This document shows positions 45,435-55,992 of a stretch of DNA of 64,000 nt, in pieces. Where the stretch lies: assembly GCF_037975245.1 (NCBI RefSeq), contig NC_092577.1:27153398-27217397 (forward strand), in the 5' to 3' direction. The notes beneath the pieces were generated by a model, which saw only the letters and a program-made list of their open reading frames with translations, was not told the origin of the DNA and made no database searches. The position numbers and the translations under genes are program-made. How positions within the stretch are numbered: the stretch's first letter is position 1; each line of letters begins with the position of its first letter. Origin of the DNA: Apostichopus japonicus (Eukaryota; Echinodermata; Holothuroidea; Aspidochirotida; Stichopodidae).

Positions 45435-45729
45435 CTAGGTGAACTTATTGAGATATGAAGTGAGCATATCCATAGGAACTGAACTGATTTCCATGTGTTA
45501 CTCATTAAACATTTCTTAGCTTTTATTGCCATTTTTTATTTTGTTTCAATTTGTCCTCATATGCTTCATTGCAACCATGAAACATGGCTAGGTGAACTTA
45601 TTGAGAAATGAAGTGAGCATATCCATAGCAACTGAACTGATTACCATGTGTTACTCTAAACATTTGTTAGCTTTTATTTTTTATTTTGTTTCACTCTGTT
45701 TCATATGCTTCGTTGCAACCATGAAACAT
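45435..45729 (+). repeat. Tandem duplication (~154 bp) in the 3' UTR of the THRAP3-like gene
   Basis: Two copies start at 45435 and 45589 with GCTAGGTGAACTTATTGAGA and end near GCAACCATGAAACATG. They differ by small deletions and substitutions. The first copy is preceded by three short GCTGGTTTGCACTA / CACTAGCT repeats. Confidence 0.8.
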
Positions 45730-46054
45730 GCATCATCTTCTTCGCATGCAGCATCCATCTTATCGGCTATGATTGTAAAGTGAAATTGAAATTTTATCGT
45801 ACAATGCAACAAGTTTGTTTTGTTGTCTTTTTCTACCAGTGTTGATGTTAGAAAAGAATTCAAAAGTTACTTTTCATGTCATCCCTACATGTAGTGTACA
45901 TGAGTATTAAGATATTGTAGACAGATGGCTGAAGCAGTCTATTAGTGCTTTTAGGTTGAAATGGAAATGCATGGTGTGAAGAATGTTCTACAAGATATAT
46001 CATGGTGGTATAGGAATAAGTATTGAGGTTGCCACTTGTGGGTCTGGTGTATAG

Positions 46055-46341
46055 AGGGCCATCAGTGGGGTATCAACATATACTGATTTAAATCGACATA
46101 TCCCAATTTCCTTTGACTTATACCAGTTTCTAGCAGCTTCAATTCTATTTTTTTATTTTAAATTCTAATTTAACTTCTACCGAATTAAATTGACATGTCA
46201 TCGACTTAAACTGGTAGATGTCTATTTAAATTGACTTTTGCCAGTTTAATTCCACATATAATCAATTGAAATGGATGATATATAAAACTAAATCGGTATA
46301 TGTAATTTTAAATCGACACATACCAATTTAAATTTCAAACG
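46055..46341. mobile_element. Decayed copy of the palindromic-module foldback element
   Basis: It starts GGGCCATCAGTGGGGTATC, followed by GATTTAAATCGACATATCCC and CTTATACCAGTTTC, in the same order as at 31459. It ends near TTTTAAATCGACACATACC. The right terminal repeat is missing, and the segment directly precedes a right end of the TTAA-bounded element. Confidence 0.65.
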
Positions 46342-46381
46342 GTGGCACGCGGTTTGGGGCGAGTCTTCAACGCCTTTAAAG
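46340..46381. mobile_element. Lone right end of the TTAA-bounded MITE
   Basis: GGCACGCGGTTTGGGGCGAG followed by TCTTCAACGCCTTTAA matches the right terminus of the copies at 7504-7733 and 48611-48971. No left end is visible. It abuts the decayed foldback element. Confidence 0.6.
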
Positions 46382-47447
46382 TTACTTGTACTGTTTCCTC
46401 CCTGAGCTAGCGAAATTTTACGAACATACAATGGTTTTCACCGAAGGCAAAATGGTCGATTAATCTAATGAATACATGTAGGCCTATAGTCTATCATTGC
46501 AAATGTAATGCCCTCCAGTCTATTAAAATCCTTAAGTACGTCAATTATGAGCCCACCATGCTACGCCTAGTAGTAGTAGCCTACTAGTACTAGGCGTAAC
46601 TGCATGTTAGGAATGTTACTGTGTTAGCCTTACATAATACATAGGCCTGCACACTGTACTGTCAGTGTCACAGACATTCACTCTCATATTTTAATAATTA
46701 ATACTACCCTAGGGCCTAGGAGAAATACTTAGTTTTGTACTGGTGGAGCCAGGGGGGGGGGTCGTGCTTTCCCAAAGGGGATTTAACAATATGTCTAATG
46801 CCCCATTGTTTGTCCTAAGCAGGTAAACCGTCTAAGAATGTGCAGCGTATTGTCTGCAACTTTGAAAAAGATTACCAAGTACTCACTCCACATGTTATTC
46901 AGCACTTAGACTACATGTTAGAAATTGGAAGCCCTTCTAGTTTGACGGTAATGACTTTGTAAACTGCAGTGGTTGTAATCCTTGTTTGGACAAGGTTTTG
47001 AGCTATTCAAGTTTATGAAATAGTGACAGGTGATCAGCATGATATCCAAGAGAACTTCATATGTCATTCAAAAGCATTTGGTCAAATAATCAAGAACTTG
47101 CAATCCAATTTTTGGTTCAGGGGCACAAAATATAAACACATCGTTTTGGTCGTCTTCATCATCATCAGTTCTGATGCCGTTGGTCATTGCCCACTTCAAA
47201 ATCATAGCTAAAGGTGTGGTTTCAGTCAATCTTGACAGTCAATTAAACATTTTCCTTGCTGTCAATTGAGTATGCAAAGACCTCTTTGTTTAATTAACAA
47301 CAAATATCATGTTGCATTGTGCCTGGATCAAAACACAACAGCAAACTTAAACTTATTTGCATTTCATGTATGGCAATGTTGTAGGTTTTGGAAGCTTGCT
47401 GAAAGCAAAGGAACCTTTTGGAAAGGGGGGGGGGGGTCCATTGCAAC

Positions 47448-48096
47448 CAGCGACGTAGCCAGGAATTTGAAAGGGGAAGCACTTTTTGCGATTGATATGG
47501 GGGAGGGGTCTTTGAGATATTTTTGAACAATTGAAGGTCCTTAGATGCGATCTGGTGTATCATATTATCAGCAGATTTTGTTTCCTGTTTGAATTCTTTT
47601 ACATTTTCTTTTACATAATATATCAGGAAGACAAACAGTGTGCTCTTTTACAATTTTTCCATTAGGATGATTCTTGTTTATTGTCCAATGTCTGGACTTG
47701 AATACATTTGACGAACTTAACTGATGGACAATATAAACTTTCATAATTTGTAAGACAGCCAGATGTGCAGTGGCCTAAAAACAAATATCGTTATCGCAGT
47801 GTACACTCCATCGAGTGCGGTTATGTAGGCAATATGTATTTTTTTTTACGCAGTGGCCAACTGTAGGCTTGTAATAGGCTATAGGCTAAATTTAGCTAAT
47901 AGCATCTGCCAAACTAATTAGCTGAATCAGTAGGCCTGAATGTTACTATGATTATAATCGAGTTAACGGAGCTGACGAGTATCCAAGATCAAAAGAGCAC
48001 TGACAAAATAGCATGCTAAAAAACAAGGTTTTGAACATTTTTTTCGACACTGAAAGGGGGAGCTACTGCTCCCCCTGCCCCCTGGCTTCGTCTCTG
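47448..48096. mobile_element. 649-bp hAT-type element (CAGCGACGTAGCCAGG ends)
   Basis: The left end CAGCGACGTAGCCAGG and the inverted right end CAGAGACGAAGCCAGG match at 14 of 16 positions. A perfect 8-bp duplication ATTGCAAC flanks them (47440-47447 and 48097-48104). The interior has no transposase-like frame. Both ends are next to G-rich or C-rich runs, as in the other hAT-type families here. Confidence 0.85.
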
Positions 48097-48610
48097 ATTG
48101 CAACCAGCCTTTACACTGTAACTCCGTCAGCATGTGTACCGCACAAACTGAGCAGAAACTTGTCTTTGTCTCCACCCACTCTTTCTCGTACCCCACACTG
48201 GATGTGAATTACTTTGCAAGTGTAAGGATATCACATGATATTCAATGTACAAGGGATATGTGTGAGGGAAATGTTAACACTAAAAACATGACTATCTCTC
48301 TAGGGAGGGTGATTTATGTATAACATTTCCACGTTCCCCCCCCCCGGCCCCCATCCCCAAGTGTTTTCGTAGGGAAATCTCGGAGAGTTGCACCTACAAC
48401 AGCCCTCCTCATGCCAAGCAACGGCCCAATCATTTAAGTTTGAAAAAGCATGTTCAGGCAAAACTCTTCTACGCACCAACATCATGCAGTATACTACTGC
48501 GAAGGGGAGGGGGGATCGATAACCTCTCAGAACTTGGTCTGATAGGATGAAACATCTCAACACGTTAAGGCTATACGAGCTTTGGAAAATGCCAGGTTAT
48601 GTATCTTACA

Positions 48611-48971
48611 TTAAAGGGTGTGAAGACTCGCGCAAAAAGAAACGTCTAATGCCGGTAATCTGACTTATTGTTTCGAATGAGGTGTAACAGAAGTGTTAGA
48701 CACCACCATCGATCCCAGAAAATACGCACACAGCTTGCTACCTTCGGTACTTAGACACTAGTGTACAGTCAGTACATACAGCTGCGGTCAATACCCATGT
48801 AGCACAGTGTATAAACGATACAGCGATGAACATCTCAGGTCCAGCTTAAGATAAGGTATCACGTTTCATTACTGTCTGCATTTTGTAGCGACAAGCAGAA
48901 CACTTCACTTGCAAGCAACGGGAAGTTAACTTTTCAGCACCCGGTTTGGGGCGAGTCTTCAATGCCTTTTA
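48611..48971. mobile_element. Longer copy of the TTAA-bounded MITE
   Basis: The left end TTAAAGGGTGTGAAGACTCG and the right end GCGAGTCTTCAATGCCTTTT are inverted; the right TTAA is mutated. The shared interior CAGCTGCGGTCAATACCCA through TTTTGTAGCGACAA matches the copy at 7504-7733. It has about 130 extra bases between the left end and this shared part, so the other copy is internally deleted. Confidence 0.65.
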
Positions 48972-50379
48972 TGCAAACAAAGAGGTATACATGGCTCTGA
49001 ATGTAAGTAGAACATAAAGAAACTCTAAATGTAAGCAAACAAGCGCGCCCTCTGTTATTATGTATTTGTTCTTTGGCCACATTTGCATGCCATTTTAACC
49101 ACTTGAGACATTTTAAATCGGGCAAAGACTATAAACATGGTGAGTCCATCTGTGGTCTTGTACAAACAACAAGTTAAATGTCAACATGGCCTCACCTAGC
49201 TGTATAAACTCGGTATCATATCATAATTATCCACCTTTTCATTCTTCCAAATCTCTCTACAATAATACATTTGATCGTCCCTGATAACTGCATCAATGGA
49301 CTCGGCGAATCCAATTCTATCACAAACAGTACTTTTTCGATCTTTATGACGTTATATTGTGGTATTTGGCGCCAATGTAAACTGCCTGACTGGCTTGAAA
49401 TTCTCAGCATAATACAGACAAAGCTCGTCATTTCGATTGCCTCCGACCTCTGGTTACTTCCTTACCTTTTTCAACATGCCGCCTTTTATTCAAGTAGAAA
49501 AGAAAAGATATGAAACTTAAAAAGTAAGAGAAAGTGTCAAGCTGTATATACGCCACAAATTATTATGCCATTGCATGTTGCATTTCCGACTTATTAACGT
49601 AAACGCGTTTGACAACGTCACTTCCGCTTGGAGTTAAAAGACGGGAAAACCGGGATTAAACTTGCAGAACGTACCTTTGCAATTAGCTGACAAGGTAACT
49701 ATAATTTTCAAATCAAGCTCTTTCCAGTGCTGTTGGGTTTGCCTTAGAAGGTATTCTTAAAAAGCGCTCTTAGACAGGCCAAGTTACACTGAACTAATAC
49801 ATGGATATCACGTGAAAGCATCGGTTTACCATATATATATATATGAATTCGGAGGTTCAGCTTCCTAGACCTTTTCATTTAGTCACCATAATTAATCGGG
49901 CTAACCCTAATGGTAAACATAGGGTTAAATTCCAGCGGCCCCCATCATTGTCTGGAAAATTCTTATTGTAGTAGAAAACCTTTCCGCTTAATGGCGCACA
50001 TAGAAATTTTTAATTCCAACCAAGATTTTGACTTTATTAAGACTTTATTTTGACATGCCATTCTCCTGTGACGTTATCACAGTCGTTTGGAAGGTGGGGA
50101 AGTTTTCCATAGAAACTATTAGTTGTGCAAGTATCTGCAAGTTTCTTTTGATTTTTAGCCTTAGTTTGAAAATATGGCCACTTTAGCACTTATAACTTCT
50201 AAACCGGAATGGTTTGAGCTTCCGTCTCGAATATGTTGGGGAACTAGTGACCCACTAAGCCACAAAATTAAAAGATAAGATCGGATCCCCCACTTCAAAG
50301 ACCCCCTAGCCACTAACCGAATACGTTTGAGAAAACAGGCGCATTGGACTATATAGGCTACAAAGCATGTGCATTATTG
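48972..50379. other. Intergenic stretch; no gene identified
   Basis: No confident exon is seen. The minus strand around 49485-49470 reads GGCATGTTGAAAAAGGTAAG, an ATG close to a donor-like site, but no partner exon was found. A short (AT)n lies at about 49832-49843. Confidence 0.3.
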
Positions 50380-51092
50380 CAGGTGCGTATCCAGGGGGGG
50401 CGTTGGGGGCGCGCGCCCCCCGGGTAAGAAAAAGAGGAGAGAAAAAAAAGAAGAAAAAAGGAAAAAAGAGGGGAAAAAAGAAGAGGAGGAGAGGAAGGAA
50501 GAGAAAAGAAAAAGAAGAGAGAAAAAGGAGAAAAGGAGGGAGTAAAAGAAAAACGCGAAGACACCGGGAAGAGAAAGAGGAACAGTGACATCATTACAGC
50601 GCTGAAGGGTAGCCAGTGACGGATCAATGATTTCGTAAAAGTGTGACTCACCCAACCCCTTATACCGACAACTCCATTTTTTGACGTTTCCATTTTCCTC
50701 TCTCACTAATGATCTATATATATACTATATATCAGGTGCGTATCCAGGGGGGGGCGTTGGGGGCGCGCGCCCCCCGGGTAAGAAAAAGAGGAGAGAAAAA
50801 AAAGAGAAGAAAAGAGGAAAAAAGAGGGGAAAAAGAGGAGGAGGAGAGGAAGGAAGGGAAAAGAAAAAGAAGAAAGAGAGAAGAAGGAGAAAAGGAGGGA
50901 GTAAAAGAAAAACGCGAAGACACCGGGAAGAGAAAGAGGAACAGTGACATCATTACAGCGATGAAGGGTAGCCAGTGACGGATCAATGATTTCGTAAAAG
51001 TGTGCCTCACCCTACCCCTTACACCGACAACTCCATTTTTTTGACGTTTCCATTTTCCTCTCTCACTAATGATCTATATATATACTATATAT
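50380..51092 (+). repeat. Tandem duplication of a ~355-bp purine-rich unit with hAT-type left end
   Basis: Two units start at 50380 and 50733 with CAGGTGCGTATCCAGGGGGG and end with GATCTATATATATACTATAT. Each has a GGGGGCGCGCGCCCCCCGG palindrome, then about 140 bases of nearly pure A/G, then GACACCGGGAAGAGAAAGAG. The Lys/Arg/Glu-rich and Phe/Ser-rich frames on the two strands are products of the purine tract. The left end looks like a hAT-type terminus, but no matching right end is evident. Confidence 0.8.
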
Positions 51093-51189
51093 GGTCTATC
51101 ATAACGCGTGTGTAGAATTGTGCTATGAAACCAACTGTGGCTGGTCTCGAACTCGACCGTGTCGTCGGGGAACATGACGCATTTTGGGA

Positions 51190-51510
51190 TGGGGGCGACC
51201 GCCCCCCCCCCCATTCAGCATTTTTTTAAATGATATCGCTAAGTAATTTCAAAATAGAAAGTGCTTAGATGCAACTTACAAGGCCTGGGAAGTGTCATTT
51301 CCAGCGATCTGGGAGACATTTTCGGCCAAAATTTGCTTGTACGCTTCGCGCTAACAAATGGTCCTGGGTAGTGCCATTTCCAGCGATCTGGGAGGCATTT
51401 TCGGCCAAAATTTTCTTGTACGCTTCGCGCCAACCGATGGTGGCGCTACGCTGAGATAATTTGCCTACAGGCTTCGCCCCTCCCTTGGCAAATTCCTCGC
51501 TACGCGCCTG
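51190..51510. mobile_element. Relative of the CAGGCGCGTAGCCA MITE with internal duplication
   Basis: The right end CTCGCTACGCGCCTG and the phrase CCATTTCCAGCGATCTGGGA match the element at 13778-14077. The phrase from CCAGCGATCTGGGAG to GTACGCTTCGCGC occurs twice in a row (about 51300-51356 and 51379-51432). The left terminal repeat is missing or altered. Confidence 0.6.
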
Positions 51511-51589
51511 TTCGAATTTGTAACGCAAACAGCAGATATCACATCATATCAGTGAGCATGAAAATGGCGTTCCAGGATAAAAAGCCTCA

Positions 51590-52266
51590 AAACTGTCCGA
51601 CTTGCCTGAAAAAATAACCAAAAATTTTCGCGCGCTTAGCGCGCGTTCAACGTGTTAATGTCGATATCATATAAGCAAGCATCGGTTATTACATCGCATG
51701 CCATCATGTACCGTACGGTCCGTTCAAATTCCGCAGTATACCGCGGGATGCTAATGTAAACAACGACATGTCTCATGTAGATGTATAAAAAGCAGGTCCA
51801 ATTATGTCAAAACTCTCTTTTACATTAGTAATGGCGAATTAGGGGCTGCACCCCCGCCGCGCAGTGGCGGAGCGTCCATACGGTCAGGGGGCGCATGCCC
51901 CCCCCCTGACGGACTCAAATGGACTGCTGGCGCGTTTTTCAGCTCTTTACCACTTTTTACTTATTCTAGATTATTGACTTTTTTATTGCGCTCTTATCTA
52001 CTTATTGACATTTCTCACATTTTGTTGGTGTAATTTGGAGATGACACCTATTTATTCTTCGTTTATCTGCAAATTAGCCAGACCCGGAAAGGGTCATTTC
52101 CGGCGATCTAGGGAGTATCTTTACTCAAAAATTTTCTGTACGCTACGCGCCAACCAGTGGTGGCGCTCCGCTTAGATAGTGTTGAAAGCGCCCCTACAGA
52201 CCATTCTCGCCCCTCCTGACCAATACCCCTAGCTCCGCCACTTCCGCCGCGCCTCCTACGCCTATG
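51590..52266. mobile_element. GTAGGAG-family hAT-type element carrying a nested MITE
   Basis: It shows the family phrases CGACTTGCCTGAAAAAATAACC, the GCGCGCTTAGCGCGCG palindrome and CATCGGTTATTACATCGCAT, and ends GCCTCCTACGCCTATG. The left terminal repeat is not recognisable. The MITE at 51862-52243 is inserted in its C-rich right part. Confidence 0.7.
51862..52243 (-). mobile_element. hAT-type MITE (CAGTGGCGGAGC ends), nested, reverse orientation
   Basis: The ends CAGTGGCGGAGCGTCC and TAGCTCCGCCACT are flanked by a perfect 8-bp duplication CCGCCGCG (51854-51861 and 52244-52251). The interior matches the copies at 4578-4948 and 28656-28981 on the opposite strand. It lies within the GTAGGAG-family element, at a different site and orientation from the 4.5-kb case. 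Confidence 0.88.
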
Positions 52267-52779
52267 TGTATAGTGTTCGGTTTCGGAAATATCTGCTATT
52301 TTTGCATTTCCTTCAACCAAGTTTTATAATAGCCGTTATAAGAGGTTTTAATATTTCTACACCAATAAATTAACTGTGTCTGAATTTTAGAAAATTTCTG
52401 ACCAACATTCTGCATCACACTTCCCTCTACTCGTGCAATTTTGACCGGTCTGTTAGGGGTTGAAGGAAGTTTTTCTATATTGGTTGTCCATAGATGAAAT
52501 TTTGTACAACATTATGGGTATGTTTTGAAGTGAGTTTATTCACGAGAAATGTGAATTTTCAAATTCTGAACAAATATGGGGCTTAAAACCTTGAAACGTG
52601 GGGCCGACGGGTATTGTGGGCCGCGACGTAGAATCACCTACAAATGCAAAGACCCACAGGAGATGCGATCAGGTCGAACATGATGTGTGCCGGGTTGACA
52701 ATCTTCAAAAAGGTTATGGATGGAAAAAAAACTATTAGGAAATACTTGGTTCTCAGACAAAAAGTGTACATCTGGTTGG

Positions 52780-52930
52780 TCATTTCAAGCCCGAGAAGTG
52801 CCGTTTCCGGTGATCTGGGGGGTATCAAAATAAGAAATTTTCTTGTACGCTGCGCGCCAACCGATGGTGGCGCTCCGCTTAGATAGTAATTCGCGGCCCC
52901 CGGGTTTGAAAATCCTGGATACGCGTCTGT
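52780..52930. mobile_element. Fragment of the CAGGCGCGTAGCC MITE family
   Basis: CCGTTTCCGGTGATCTGGGG and GTACGCTGCGCGCCAACCGA, followed by GGTGGCGCTCCGCTTAGAT, match the right half of the elements at 13778 and 51190. It ends with TGGATACGCGTCTG, a diverged terminus. The left half is missing. Confidence 0.55.
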
Positions 52931-52967
52931 ATTGTGTATAGCTGATCAGGTAAAGGTTTATATAGAA

Positions 52968-53040
52968 CAGTGGTTCTCAAACTTTTTGGATCTACCGCCC
53001 CTTTTGCCCTATTGGACCGGCCCAGCGCCCCCACCAACCT
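52968..53040 (+). mobile_element. Solo hAT terminus (CAGTGGTTCTCAAACTTT)
   Basis: CAGTGGTTCTCAAACTTTTT is a terminal sequence characteristic of a common animal hAT group. It is followed by CCGCCCCTTTTGCCC-type sequence. No inverted partner was found downstream, so this is a truncated end. Another insertion-like sequence (GGGGCGGCGTCAGGG) starts just after it. Confidence 0.55.
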
Positions 53041-55643
53041 CGTGTCAGGGGCGGCGTCAGGGTTTGGAAATTGGGGGAGGGGAACAAAACAATATATGCT
53101 GGTTGATCATTTTCCAACTGACCAGTATGCACGAAATTGACATAGACGCAGGAAGCTACTTTTGCATTTGGGAGAGCTGGCGGAGTGTGAGTTTGTGTGT
53201 GTCGTGGGGGAGGGGTCAAAGGGGAGGGCCCTCCCCTTTGGGAAATTGTTGAATATTTTAATGCCCTTAGATGCAATATGGTTCAACAAAACGTAATTTG
53301 ATGAAGGGTTGTTGGAATTCGGTTTGGTATGGTATATGTTACAGAGGAACATAATGGGGTTGTTGTCGGTTACGTTGAACTAGGGGTTAAAAAAGGGTTA
53401 CCATATTACGGGCTCAAGCACCACCCGTCCCAGCACCACTAGCCTGGTTTGCGGGAATGGAAAATTGATGAACATAAATGGAGCCAGAATCTTTCATGGT
53501 GCACGAAAAGATAATTTCAGCTTAAATTTGGTGTGGATTCAGATTATCTTTATATTATGAAACTCCACAATGAATTTGGTAAAAACCAAATATGGTGGGT
53601 GTCGGGCCCTTGTTGAGTTGGCATGGAATGACTCATTTGATTGAGAGGTACTTTAAGAACTTTTTTGCATTGACAAGTATGTGTTCTCAGTAGGTTTTGA
53701 CTGACATGAACTACTTTTTACCACTTTGTAATAGCTTGGAGAGCCTGGTATGTTAGTAAGCTTCTAATGTCTTCTCAAGTCCACATCGATATACTAATAC
53801 ATGTGCTTTCATCTGCTGCAGTCGTTCAGTCATATTCATATATTGTATGATTACTGAAGCCTATGTCTACCATTGTATTGTTTTACTTTTACTTATTTTA
53901 TGATGATTAGCTTGTGTTAAGGGGGGTAGTTGACATGTTACTCCCCTCACACTGTATAAAATGTCATCTGTCACTTGCCAGGCCAGTGGTAACACACATG
54001 GTATTAGAAATCCTTGTGTAGTTTGAAAAATACAATGTCAAGACTTTTATTTTGACTGTAGGCAAGTAGTACTCTCTCTTTCTGAAGGAGGGGACAACTG
54101 ACCCTTGCCTATGTTTTCGTAATTTTGCAGAAGTTTTCCTTATGTGTGTTTGTATAAAAAACCAATATTGTAAAACAAAAGTTTTCATCAATAAATATGG
54201 AACATTTAAAGATGGTGACATTCCCTTTTTTCCCCACATTATTAGCAGCAGCGTTATCAGGGAATAACTTCAAATGAAAAGCTGACACCTCCAGTTTTTT
54301 TTTAACCCCAGTATGGATAGAAGAAAAATTATGAAGGAATGATATAGCAAGTTTACTGGTTACATCAAACATACTGTATTTATCAATTATTTCATTGATC
54401 AATTATTCCGTAATAGTGCATTTCTTTCACCTCATTTAAATAACAGAATGCCACATACTGTAGACCAGTTGGAGCATACGCCTCTGTTAAGGTGAACTAT
54501 AAGGCTATTACAGCAAGGAATTAAAGGTAGTCTTTTATTGGCCCCAAGTTAAAGACTGTACTTGCTAGAAGTTTTTAAACAGTACTTTCCTGGAGGTCTT
54601 TACTTTCCAAATTGTTCTCAGACATTCTAAATAAACAGAGAAGATGATCAAATGTCCCATTGAGGTAAATTTCCTCCAGGGTGTTTAAAACACAAGAATG
54701 TGTCCAAAGTTGACAAAATGTGAATATGTGGCATATTTGGGGCCAACACAGTCAAAGAGAGCTTGTCACCCTACAGTGAAAAGTAGTTAATATGAGTTGT
54801 GGGCGAATCTAGTGCTGATATTAATCTTTTCTCATTTAGCCACACCCCCCATTCCCTCCCATTAGCTAGCAGGCTCCCCTGCAATTGAAGTTTGATGCAA
54901 ATGGCAGATCTATAGATGAGTATTAAGGGAATTAATATGGTATATGAGTGGGGAATGGTTGCAGCAAGAGTTGATGGTCTTCCTTCTACACTAGCACCCC
55001 ATGAAGACTAATAACTCTGTCATACATACCCCTTGTCACAAGTCACATGCTACCAGAGCAAAATAGGGCTACAGCTCCACTCACCCCCCCCCCCCCCCCT
55101 TTTACCCAAACATACATGCACCACTTCCTCCGGATCAAGTGGTGACCTATCTATAACACTTAAAGCACTACGGACAGATTGGTGGACAGATAGGGACAAA
55201 GTATAGCCTTATTAAGGTTCCATGCTTCAAAGACAAATGATACCCTAATGAATATAAAGAGAAACAGCAGTTTCCTATTTATGTTTCAAAAAATGTGTCT
55301 TAATGAACTAGTTGACACAAATAACTTATGTTAACGGCACATTGTGCAGAAAAAGTTTGAGACAGTCTTGTCCGATCATTGAAAACGGCTGATCTACCAA
55401 TCCTACTACACTCAAAGAACATAGCTTCAATGGACTTTGACACAAGTTGCATTAAAATGAATAGGAAATGCTATTTTTATACTCAATAGCATATGCTAAT
55501 GACTTGAATAACACAAACTACATTAGAGCCCTAGAACACACTAATATTGTTACAAGATGTTGTTCCTTCTGTCAACCACTTTGTTTACTAACATGTGCCT
55601 ACAATTAAATCTACATTGTAAGTAATCAAAGTAGACTTTTGGG
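53041..55643. other. Intergenic stretch between the tail-to-tail THRAP3-like and MTMR9 genes; no gene seen
   Basis: Apart from G-rich repeat-like sequence at about 53045-53240, I see only unique AT-rich DNA with short open frames that have no protein character. A C-run lies at 55084-55099. Confidence 0.4.
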
Positions 55644-55649
55644 TTTATT
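55644..55649 (-). promoter_or_regulatory. Candidate polyadenylation signal of the MTMR9 gene (AATAAA)
   Basis: AATAAA on the minus strand lies about 290 bases after the stop codon of the MTMR9 CDS. It is the first canonical hexamer I noticed there. Transcript ends would be needed to confirm its use. Confidence 0.35.
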
Positions 55650-55937
55650 ATATGATCCCTCCATGAAAAGCATTTACACTTTTGTGCACTACAAGATTCT
55701 AGTAGTTTCTTCCCACATGTTGCAAATACGTATTGTAAAGGTCAAGCAAACCACAGTGGAGTTCTTAATTTGGAGTGAATATTGAGACGCATTCACCCAC
55801 ATGGGATGTAGACTAAAGACACCAGTCTCTAGATAATTGAACCTTCCAGATTGCACACAATAATTTAATCTCGACAAGTAGTTCTGAAGAATGTCACCAG
55901 TCGGATTGCCAGAGAGGTTGAACTTGAAGTAGAACTT

Positions 55938-55992
55938 TCATTCTCCTATGAGACCTTTCTCCAATGCTTCCTTCTGTAAGTCCGCTAGTTCC
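55938..55992 (-). CDS. MTMR9: MTMR9 last coding exon with stop
   Basis: After acceptor TTTCTAG it encodes ELADLQKEALEKGLIGE and a TGA stop at 55940-55938. The heptad-like Leu spacing continues the C-terminal coiled coil used for pairing with MTMR6-8. Confidence 0.9.

Noticed and set aside
50358-51010. Lys/Arg/Glu-rich and Phe/Ser-rich frames of about 90-110 residues
   Set aside because: They arise from the purine-rich tract in the tandem duplication, one on each strand, with no other protein character.
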